Part shown: in pieces, positions 22,413-32,659 of the stretch
Layout of the letters: each line of letters opens with the position of its first letter
Numbering within the stretch: position 1 is the first letter of the stretch
Source of the DNA: Jacaranda mimosifolia
Taxonomy: Eukaryota > Streptophyta > Magnoliopsida > Lamiales > Bignoniaceae
DNA: 64,000 nt
Assembly (NCBI GenBank): GCA_018894105.1
Contig: CM032119.1
Span: forward strand, 13,037,246 to 13,101,245
Direction: 5' to 3'
Notes under the pieces: generated by a model
What the model saw: only the letters and a program-made list of their open reading frames with translations
Database searches by the model: none
What the model was told of the DNA's origin: nothing
Program-made: the position numbers and the translations under genes

Positions 22413-23036
22413 TAGGTCATTCATGTATATGCTTCTTATATTTATGACAAAGTAGCTCAATGGTTTATGTAAGGGCCTAAATTAGGATGTAAAATTTATA
22501 ATGAAAAAATAAGAATAAGTAGAAAAAAAAATATCATCCATGCTATCTTTTAAGTTTTTTTTTTTTTTTGTTAAAACAAAATACAGTAAATGCATTGGTT
22601 ATTTGTTGTGGATATATTCTTCTAATGAAGTTTTAGAGCGAATCCATCGATCAAAATGCTCAAAACCACGTTTTGCTTCATCCACAAAGTGGCATTTTAA
22701 AATGTCTTTTTTGGGCGAAATCTAATTTGATTTGAAATTAGTTGAAAACACTAAAAGCACGCCTAAATACAAGTGTAATATGAAATAAGATAACCCCATT
22801 GGTGAAACAACATACCATTTTCCATACAACTAATAAATTTTAACATGCTGGAAACAGTGCTAGCAAGTAAACCAATAGCTATGGGTTGGAGAAGGTCAAC
22901 TAAACATTGTCCATTTAAACTCCCAATAACGAGTTCCATGTGGACTTTTTAGATGCGTGCAAGTTCAATTCTAGAGGACCACGAGTTATACTTGGACCAA
23001 ATTTTTGAATGAATGGCAACTTTATTCAATGATAAT
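22413..23036. other. Intergenic, nothing recognised
   Basis: AT-rich sequence with a T run at about 22557-22569 and no supported gene or repeat. Confidence 0.4.
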
Positions 23037-24273
23037 CACTACCAAAAAAATGAGCTTTAGTGACCGAATTTTAGTGATCGATTGGTGACCGATTAGTGAT
23101 CAATTTAAATATAACATTTTAAAAAAATTAGTAACCGATCAGTGACCAAATTAGTGACCGCAAAAAAACGGTCACTAAATCGGTCACTAATTAGTGACCA
23201 AATTCTTTTTTCAGTCACTAAAATTAGTGACCGCACAAAGCTGTCACTAATTAGTGACCGAACTCTTTTTTCAATCACTAATATTAGTGACCGCACAAAG
23301 CAGTCACTAATTCGGTCACTAATTCTAAGCACAAAGCAGTCACTAATTCGGTCACTAATTAGTGACCGAACTAAGCGGTGACTAATTCATTAAGAGTTCG
23401 GTCACTAATATTAATGACTGTATAAAGCGGTCACTAATTAATGACCATGTTTTTTAATTAATAAACGGTAACAAATATAAAATTTTATTTTTTTGCATAT
23501 TCTTGTAATATGAAAGCATAAAATTTATGTAACACTTACACAAATAATAAAATATTGTGTTTGCTATTAACATATGTATATATTTGATAATAATATATGT
23601 ATATATAAAAATATACGCACATATACAAATATATAACCACTAAATATTTCTATATAATATCCATATAGTTGAACATTAATTTATTAATATATATATATAG
23701 ATACACAAAGAAATAAACAAGAATGATATTCTTATACAAAGAAAAAAAAAGAGAATTAATTAATATATACACATCCATAATATATATATACATGTATTAT
23801 GAGTAAATAAATACTTATAATATAATTAATAATATTATATATTAATTTGTATGTATAAGCATATATACGTATTATCATATATGTGTAAACTATGTATTAC
23901 TATAAATAGTAATAAATATTAGTATTTATTATAAACTATTTATTATATAAAAAAAGAAAAAAACTATTTATCACTATTCATATTAGTATGTATATACTAT
24001 TTTTAATATGTTTATAAGATATTATGATAAAATATACCTAAAATTTAAAAATAATAGTTATAAATAAATATTTAGTGATCGCCATAAATAAATAAATAAA
24101 TATTATATAAATAGTAATAATAGTTAAAAAAAAATTTAATAATTAGTGACCGAGACAAATTAGTGACGAGGGTTTTAGTGACCGATCGGATCGGTAACTA
24201 AACCTGTTAGTGATCAATTTTTGTTTATTTAGTGACCGATTTTTTGGTCACTAATACCCCCTTTTTTGTAGTG
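23037..24273. mobile_element. Non-autonomous CACTA (En/Spm-type) transposon
   Basis: The left end CACTACCAAAAAAATGAGC and right end CCCCCTTTTTTGTAGTG form CACTA inverted termini, and the element is flanked by a perfect 3-bp target duplication AAT (23034-23036 and 24274-24276). Next to each end lie many copies of TTAGTGACCG and its complement CGGTCACTAA (about 23058-23450 and 24145-24252), as expected for subterminal transposase-binding repeats. The 1237-bp length and lack of any transposase reading frame make it non-autonomous. The core (about 23460-24100) is almost pure A/T. Confidence 0.92.
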
Positions 24274-25114
24274 AATTATGGTTCACCCTGGAGCATTAGA
24301 TATACTAAATGATTTGGCACGCTATAAATGAGTTTACTAGAATTTTTACAACATAAAATAATATAGAGTGTGGGTTGTAAATAGTATTATAGAATAAGTA
24401 GTGAATTTGTAGTTATGAGAATTAAAAAATAAAAATGATAGCATTTTAATACATGATTCAAAAACACATATAACTAAGCACAACTTTAAAATATTATTTG
24501 TGAATAAAACAATTGTGACATGGAATTTATTGTTTCAGCATATAACTCTGACAAAGTATAGCCTTGAACTTAAATCTAGAAATGATAAATTCATTCGTGA
24601 GAGAAAGGATAATTGTCGAAAATAAATTTTCATCACATTTTCCTTGTAGAAGAAAAGTGAAAATTAATTTTAAATATATCTTTGATTTAGTTGAGGAGAT
24701 ATGAAAAATAGCTGAATAAGATTCATAAATCAACAACTCATATCTCTAAAAATATTTCTGCAAATATCATCTTTGTGTTTTTTTGAGAAACAAAATGTAA
24801 GATTTTTCCTTTTCATTTTTCTATTTATGTGGAGGCAGATGATGATGGAGTGGAACAACTCTAAAGTGGATTGATGAGTAATGGGAAACGAATTTATGTA
24901 AATATGAGCCACATTATGTTGTATAAATAAATAGTTGTTTCTTTGTAAAAGGATAGGCGGATAGGTCTCTGTTATGTTCTTGGCCCAAAAGAAGCGAAAT
25001 TGGCCCACCATTTCCTCAAGTCCCATTCCCCAAAAAGAGCCCCGGACTAATGTGGGAATTGGGATGATGTGTTTTTCCTTTTCCTTTTCTGTTTGTTTAA
25101 TGGGACATATATTG

Positions 25115-25146
<32 letters not shown>

Positions 25147-25195
25147 ATCAAACTCCTTAATTTTTGTCCATTAATCACTTTATCTAAACTAGTAA
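24274..25195. other. Intergenic, nothing recognised
   Basis: AT-rich with an (AT)n(GT)n microsatellite at about 25115-25147. No gene supported. Confidence 0.4.
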
Positions 25196-26419
25196 AGGTG
25201 TTCACAGCCACGAAAAAATTGGGGGAATGAGTTTTTGAAAGAAAATTTGGAGAATATGTTAAGCGTTTCTTTATATTTTGAGAAAATATGAAAAATGATT
25301 TGAGAATGAGTTGTTTGTTTTTGTTTTTGTTTTAGGGGAGATAAACTTTACTATTGATATCAAATAAGTTGCTTTTATGTTGTATTTGTAGGATGAAAGT
25401 GATTTTTTTATATAATATATTATATATGTATGTATATTTATAATTGGATGATGTATGTGTATATATGTCATAATTGGTATATTGTCGTGATAAAATAATG
25501 TGTAATTAATTCAATTGATGTTTTATTAAAATTATAATTATATCTTAATTATAAAAATTATCTAATATCATAATTATTGATATCAGCTTATATAAAAAAA
25601 TTTAATTAATCATAATTATAAATTAATTATTGTTTATTCTTAAAATATAATTATTTGACTATTTATTATTTGAAATTTATATATAAATAAAACTTAGTTA
25701 TTTATTTAAATAAAATAATATATATAAAACTTTATAAGGATTCATCAAATTAAAAAAAATTTATATTATATGAAATTAAATCATCTTAAATTATTTATTA
25801 AATAAAGAAGCATAATATTTAATTATACATGAAATATGAAACATAATTCATATATACATAATAAGTTATTTAAATAATTAAATAAATTAATTTAATTTAT
25901 TTAATAAGTTATTTATTTACTTTAACTCATTACTTAATTAATACATTATTTAATATCTAAATTACTTAGTAATAATAATAAAAAAAATTAATTTTAATTA
26001 ATTTTCTCGATAATTATTTTAGTTATATTAATATTAATGTATTAAACTTAATAGATTATGAAATAAATATCACACTATAATTAATTTTTTATAATACTTT
26101 TAAATAAATGTGAATATTAATATTTAATGGAGATTAATTTTTTTTGAAGAAGATTAATTTATTTATTATATCAAATTAAAACATCTTAAATTATTTATTA
26201 AATGAATAAATATAATATTTTATTAATACATTACATGTTAAATATAACTAATACATTATTTAACTAATAAGTAATTTAACTAATTTGATATGTTATTTAG
26301 TAAATAAATTATTTATTAAATTTAATTAATTTTCTCAATGATTAGTTTAATTAAATTCGTAAACATAAGTTTTGGAATTTTTTAAGTAGTAACATTTTAA
26401 TATTTCCATATATATATAA

Positions 26420-26452
<33 letters not shown>

Positions 26453-26687
26453 AGTGAGTGAGTGACGTGAGAGAGTGATAAATGAATGAGTGATGTGAAA
26501 GATGAAGTGAGAAAATAAGGGGTTAGATGTGCTTTTTAGGGTGTATGGTTTTTTTAGGTGAATTGTGAGGAGTTTTTTGGATAAAAAATTGTAGTGTTTT
26601 AGGAGAAAGATTTGGGAATGTGCCTATATTTTGAATTTTTTTTGGGGATAGGAAATTTTTTTCCCAAAACATATGAGAACAAGCCTT
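25196..26687 (-). mobile_element. PIF/Harbinger-type non-autonomous element, copy 1
   Basis: Inverted relative of the element at 48232-49369. Its right end, GAGAACAAGCCTT, and degraded left end, AGGTGTTCAC, are followed and preceded by TAA (26688-26690 and 25193-25195). The left 160 bp, with AAAATTTGGAGAATATG and a GTTTGTTTTTG stretch, and the right 170 bp match the other copy in reverse. The core is AT-rich with no coding, and a (TG)14 tract lies at 26425-26452. It is about 350 bp longer than copy 2. Confidence 0.7.
26425..26452. repeat. (TG)14 microsatellite
   Basis: Uninterrupted TG dinucleotides followed by GAGTGAGTGAGTG. Lies inside the Harbinger-type copy 1. Confidence 0.9.
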
Positions 26688-27124
26688 TAATCTTTTGGAA
26701 CATTTATTTATTGCATTTATGAACGTCCCCAATGTGTATAAGAACCACGGGCTAAAATCTTTTTACCCTATGCGAAATGTGAAATGAGCGGTTGTAACAC
26801 CCCTAAAATTCAGTATTTCGAAAAAATAAGGATTTAGAAATCAAGGAATTGGTTGATTGGATTTTAGGGCTCGAAAAAGAAATAAAAAGGACTTGATTGC
26901 AAAAAATTCAAAAGTTTTAGGGTCAAAGTGCAATTAAGCTATACTTGATTGGATCACATTTTCAAAATTTTGGGGGTTGCAGGGCTAATATTTTGGGTCA
27001 AAGGGGTCAAAATGAGATACTAACTTGTTACAAGCTGAATTGAAGTTGGTGGAAATTTTGGAGGACCTAATTGCTGACTGAAGGAAACTTTTGGGGTCAA
27101 TTGATAATTTAGGAAAGATTAATT

Positions 27125-27134
27125 TTATATAAAT
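27125..27134 (+). promoter_or_regulatory. TATA-like element of the solo LTR
   Basis: TTATATAAAT follows AATTTAGGAAAGATTAA. The 5' LTR at 58790 has the same arrangement (AATTTAGGAAAGTTAA then TATAAAA). The blocks are shared between otherwise diverged LTRs, which suggests a kept promoter. Confidence 0.45.
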
Positions 27135-28759
27135 CACATTTTGCATTTTCACCCCCATTTTTCATCATCTTCTCCACCGTGACCCATCACCATTACCGTT
27201 TTCTCTCTCTTGCGAACTCCATCCTCCGGCAACCAACTCTTAGAAAACTTGGTACCATTCTCTTCCTTTCTTCGCGTAGAACATGAATATACCCATATCT
27301 TGCGCAATCCACTGGTGGAACGATCGAAAATTTAGCTTGAAAATTCAATCATGGCGGAGCTCGACGGGTTCCACTTTCCGAAGATTTCAGGAGATGACTA
27401 AGGGATGTATTCTAATGGGCTCGATAAGTAGAAGCAAGTAGTAGCTTCAATTTGAAGTTTTGGTCAATGGCAAAGGAGTAATTTGAAAATGGATGCGGCA
27501 GTTGGTTTGGTGGTTTTTAGTAAAATTGAGCTGCAATCCGACTTTGTTTGGTAAAATTGATGTGCGGGTTGTGTTTGTTGAGTTGAAAGAAGTCAAACAG
27601 TGGTTGTGTTGCTTTTCTCAGCAACGGTAGATGGCGGTGGAAGGCGACGTGGCGGCGGTTTTGAGACAGTAGCTCCTCCTCATCGCGATGATCATAACAA
27701 TACCCTTGGTTCGTGGTTTTGAGGTTCCGATAGTCAGATAGGATGTAAAGGAGTTGGGATGATATATGCTTATATATATGTATATTCATGCGATGTACCA
27801 TTATTTCCATGACTTTGTAATATGCCAATGATGAGGATTTGTATAAAATTGATATATATGTATATATTCCCATGCATGGAATATAGTGTAGTTAGCGGGC
27901 CCAGATCTATATTATTTTATGTAATGTTAGGAATAATTGAGTTAATTAAGTGATTAACTATGATTTTATGAAATTAAAACTCGAGAAATGATAATTAGGT
28001 GATTTGAGATGATATAGGACTAGGACTCAGTATAAGCATATATCAGTATAAGTTTGGTAAACGTGGATGGTATTATTTTATGAAAATGTTGGGAATTATC
28101 AAGTTAATTGGAAGAGAAAACCCTAAATTTGTGTATTTGAGACCTAAGTGGCAACAATTGGATTAATTGTGACAGTTGGGTTGTTATTGTCAACATGATT
28201 TAGGTTTTAGTACCAGTTATGCCGAAATTATTGTATTATTCGAGAAATTCATGACTTTAGGCTGCTAATGGTATAATTATAATTATTGAGGATTATTAGA
28301 GTTGAAAATAGATTTGACTGTAAATATGCTCTTTTGGTTAGGTGACGAAGGAGTAGGTCTCGCAGACCAATAGACTGCTAATTGAAATTGCAGTTTTTTG
28401 AGACTACGGAGGTGAGGGTCTATCAATCTAGCATTAATTACTCTTCTATTATTGTGATAAACCCCTGTGAGGGTTCCTGTTTCTGTACTTACTGTATTGT
28501 GTTATTGAAATTTGTGAACTGTTGATCTCACTTGATTATCTATTAATTGATCCGAACACCAATCTGAGGGTTACTTCCTAATTATAATTCAATTTTCTAT
28601 TTGTTCTGGTGCCTAGAACTTCATTCTGTTATATGTTATTTAATGGTTCTGTTATTCGACCGTTCTGTTGTCTGATTGTTCTGTTATCTGTTCGTTATGT
28701 TATTTGTATTGCTCTTTATTATTCTATACTGATATAATTTTCTTTGCCAGCACAGTCAT

Positions 28760-28940
28760 TTATCTGGTATCAGTGATATGCTAGGGATACTCCTAGGTAT
28801 CGTCCGTCTATTAGTTATGTGCTAGGGATACTCCTAGATATCTACTGTCTATTAGTTATGTGCTAGGGATACTCCTAGGCATGTACCATGTCTCATTTGT
28901 GTGCTAGAGATACTCCTACGCATCTATTGTGTACCAAGCT
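28760..28940 (+). repeat. 41-bp tandem repeat, about four copies
   Basis: The core TGCTAGGGATACTCCTAG begins at 28779, 28820 and 28861 and, with one change (TGCTAGAGATACTCCTAC), at 28902, giving a constant 41-bp period. It lies about 2 kb into the solo LTR. Confidence 0.9.
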
Positions 28941-29574
28941 ATCCTACTTGGATAAGATTGATTGACTTGTATGTATTTGTTATTCGGAACTGTTCTGTTT
29001 GATTGTATCCTAACTGTTCGACTGTATCTTGACTTTCTGACTGTGCTTTGACTGCTCGACTGTTTCTTGATTATTTGACTGTATCTTGATATGTTTATGT
29101 TAAATTGTTGAATTATGGTCTATTGAGTTGATTCTTTCTCGACAGATCTCCATTGCATATGATTACGATTATCCCTCACTAAGTCCTTTGGACTTACCTT
29201 GTTTTATCCCTTATTTTCTCAGATAGGATTAAGTGAAGAACTTGGACTCCAAGCCTGGACATGAACATATTTTGTAATAGATCAGGTGTTCGAATGTATA
29301 TATGGAATTATTTGAATGTTAAGCCTGGACTTGAAGTGTTGTGATAATATCATGTTGATGTTGATGACTTAAGGCATGTAAATGTTTTGCTAGGTGTAAG
29401 AAATGACATTTACTTAATGGTTTGACGAGTCAGTTAAGTTTGAAATTTTCGCTGCTTTTGGTAAGTTAAGATTGAATGTTATAGGCCTATTGATCGAATT
29501 GTAGGTTCAATTTAAGATTGAACTGAGTGGCACATCAACTTCGATGCTATCCCGAGTAGGGGCGTTACAGTGGT

Positions 29575-29984
29575 TTACTTTTTGTAATAAAAAAATAGTT
29601 GAAACACCCTCTTATATTTATACAATATGGCTCACTGCATCCTTTCATGTACTTGAGTTGAATTCATATTGTATAGACAAAAATATCCTTGTATATATAG
29701 AAATTTTTTTCATGTCATTTTTTTTTCTTTTGTTTAATCTAAATTAAATAATTTCATATATATAAAATATATAACATATTTATATAAATTAAATATTGTT
29801 TTATATTTATAAAAAATATATAAATACATACATATAAAATTATATATATACATATGTATATAAAATTATTTGAAACTTATTTATATACACACATATATAA
29901 GAAATATATATTTCTTTTTCTTTATAAAAAATATAAAAATATATATTTTTATACATACATATATACGTATAATATATATATATA
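29575..29984. other. AT-rich spacer
   Basis: Mostly TATA-type low-complexity sequence with no gene. Confidence 0.4.
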
Positions 29985-30392
29985 AGTAATAGTGTTTATA
30001 CACCCCCCACCCCCACCCCTACCCCCAAGCCATCCCCACCTCCGCAAAACAATTGGCAATAGTTACCATGGTAGCTCACAAACTGACCGAACTCGGTCAG
30101 ATCTGGCCCGATCTGGCCATTGGTCATCATGACTAGTTGCATCGAGCATGATGGGCAGCAACATAAATTTTTTTTGAAAAAAATTACATTTATATATAAA
30201 TATATATACACTTGCTATACACACACATATATATATATATATGTTAATTTTCATGACCATTACTTTTTAAGGCTAGCCATGGCTGCCGGTTTTAAGGGGC
30301 TGGCCATTTTGCCTTGGCAGCAGTCCCGGAGCGGGTGGGGTTGGATTGGGGTGGGGAAGGTGGGGGTTGGGTTTTAGTATTATTAAATATAT
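29985..30392. mobile_element. Element with long imperfect inverted repeats rich in C/G runs
   Basis: The left arm (ACACCCCCCACCCCCACCCC, about 30000-30042) and the right arm (GGGGTGGGGAAGGTGGGGG, about 30338-30375) are imperfect inverted repeats of about 55 bp when the TAATA edges are included. The interior is far more GC-rich than the surroundings and holds a perfect 8-bp stem, CTGACCGA/TCGGTCAG, at 30083-30100. The ends lie in TA repeats, so no target duplication can be read. Possibly a MITE; superfamily unknown. Confidence 0.45.
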
Positions 30393-30899
30393 ATATTTTT
30401 ATATATAAGTATGTATATAACGTATATATATATATATATATATATAAATATACATGCACATTATATAATATAATATATTTATAAATAAATATATTTTTGT
30501 ATGTTTATAAATATAGTTTAATTTGGACCATTGATTTTTTTAAAAACATTCAACGGCTAAGATTAGTGGTATAATAATCTTCTTATACATAAAAGACCCT
30601 TAAAAACTTGCATATATATTATATACGTGCATAAGTTGCACTAATACCATAAGGTGGTTGGTTGCATAATTTTAAAAATCACAAATAATTTTTTCAAATG
30701 AAATAAATCATCATAATCATATTTGACAGAGGGTTAAATTAAATTTTCCCTAAAAACCAAGGACTCATTGCATCTTAATACAAAACTGTGTGCTAGAAGC
30801 ACGATATGTCCAAGTTAATTAGACTGTGACTATACTTTATTAGAAAGAGAGGAAAAGACAAAAAGAAGATTGCTTTGCATAATAATTAAATTTGATTTA
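30393..30899. other. AT-rich intergenic sequence
   Basis: A TA-rich tract, then non-coding sequence. Nothing recognised. Confidence 0.4.
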
Positions 30900-31268
30900 G
30901 ATGGTGTTTGACTAAACTTGTTTAAAAGATCTTATTAATTCCTACATTTTATAGAATATTTTTAGACTTTATAAGATGTTAAACTTATTTCTAAAATAAA
31001 TTATCAAAGTGTTAAGACAAAATAAGATCTTAAAACTTATAAGATGTTAGTAACAATAATTTTATAATTAAAATAGTTAAAATCAAAGGAGCTCCTGAAG
31101 ATTTTGAAAATAAGTTAAATCTCCTTACTTTAATTTTTTTAAAGAATTTATAAGATCATAACATTTTATTTTAGACTCTTATAAGTTCATTTTAAAAAAT
31201 ATTTATCAAATACTTTTTAATAGCTTATAAAATATTTTGAAGAGCTTATAAATTCAGTCAAACATCCC
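30900..31268. mobile_element. Small PIF/Harbinger-type MITE (family M1, copy 1)
   Basis: Ends GATGGTGTTTGAC and GTCAAACATCCC are imperfect inverted repeats, flanked by TTA on both sides (30897-30899 and 31269-31271). The body consists of repeated CTTATAAGATGTT-type words. It is 369 bp and non-coding. It matches the element at 52068-52453 in termini and internal vocabulary. Confidence 0.75.
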
Positions 31269-32659
31269 TTAATTATGTGCTTAAACTACTTGGGTAGACT
31301 TATAATCTCAAAATGGATAGTAACCTAAACAATTCCGGTGGCGTTGACGGCCTTAAGTGTAGCCCAAGAAAACACCCCTAGTGATCAGATTAGAAAGATA
31401 ATTAATGTAAAAGAGAATAAAAAGTGTCTTGAGGGAAAAAATTCAAAGTAATTAATAGGGGTTGGTAAACATTCAACGAATATTTGATGCTTATATTTAT
31501 ATATATCACCGATAATATTAACTTATGTGAGTTGCTAGGATTTATACACATATTGCAGGAAAAGCCCTCAATTTTTTGCTTTAAAACTTTAAACTTAGCC
31601 TTGATTGAACCTAATGCATGTTAGTAGGGCCCCATTCAATATTAGATCAAGACCCAAAAATTGAACTCCCACGTGGCGGTCAACAAGGACCATATTATTG
31701 ATTCCCCTAAATAATTTCTTTTTCTTCTTCTTCTTCTTCATAAAATTAAAAAGAAGTGATATATAGTTAAGAGAATCTTATGGGCAATAATATTAGAAAT
31801 AGCTGCATTATTCTATATATTCCTGATTAATTATATTTTGACCTGGATTTCCTGCCTTTCAAACTGGTTTTCTCAAGTTTCTAAAAATTTATGATTAAGA
31901 AAAATTTCAAACAAGTCCAAGTGCATGGGGGAATTGTGCCTTGAAAGAATATCTGTATATATACAACAAAATAGCAACTCTTACCTCTATCCTAGTAACT
32001 GTTATTCATTTATTGACAAGTATTTTCTTCTTACTATTTCACTAAGACGTGTATTTAACGTATTCAAATATTAATATAAATAACAAATTAAATATAAAGG
32101 AATCTAAATCTTTAATTTCTCGATATTGTATGTAGTTGAAAAGTGAAAATTTATGTCCAATTAATTAACGTAAATAAAAAAGACAACTTAATTCTACTTG
32201 CTTTACATAATTTTTTGGTTCAATTATTATCATGGACATCGGTGATTTTCATTAACAAAAACTCATTGCTAGCTCTATTAATCCTTTTCCTTGGCATTGG
32301 GTAATTAACAACTCGTTAAACGTAAACAATTTTATTAATTTACACCACATCCACCACTCATCACATTACATTTAGTACTCCCAAAAACATTATTTTACAA
32401 TAATAAGTAACACTTCATAAAATACAGATTATATATATATATATAAAAAATATACTCCTATACGTACACTTAATAACTATTTATACACATCGACTATGCT
32501 ATTAGAAATTTTTTGTGCTACACCAAGTACTATTTATACAGCCTTTCCCTGATCATGATCTCATCACCTATATGTATAATTCTTTTTTAATTTTTTTTTC
32601 TTTTCATATTCTTGACCCCCCCCCCCCCCCTTTTTTTTCTACTTAGCTAGAACGGCCTA
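31269..32659. other. Intergenic, downstream side of the dehydrogenase gene
   Basis: No other gene supported. A (TTC)n stretch lies near 31719-31740. The minus-strand 3' UTR of the dehydrogenase must lie in the part nearest 32659; no canonical AATAAA was seen close by. A C15 run at 32616-32630 reads as G15 on the transcript strand. Confidence 0.4.

Larger units (their letters stand above)
26793..29569 (+). mobile_element. Solo LTR of a Ty3/gypsy (Tekay/Del-like) element
   Basis: A 2777-bp sequence that starts TGTAACACCCC and ends GGGGCGTTACA, imperfect inverted ends typical of long chromovirus LTRs. It is flanked by GCGGT (26788-26792) and GTGGT (29570-29574), a 5-bp target duplication with one C-to-T change. 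No primer-binding site or purine tract adjoins it and no second LTR is present, so it is a solo LTR left by recombination. It contains a TATA-like TTATATAAAT at 27125-27134, a 41-bp tandem array and short GACTGTATCTTGA repeats at about 29000-29095. The open stretches inside it show no protein similarity. Confidence 0.85.

Noticed and set aside
23105..23381. Two overlapping 75-79 codon frames with Ser-Asp-Arg repeats
   Set aside because: They are translations of the CACTA subterminal AGTGACC repeats on both strands.
27517..27873. 118-codon minus-strand frame
   Set aside because: It lies wholly inside the solo LTR, with no family resemblance.
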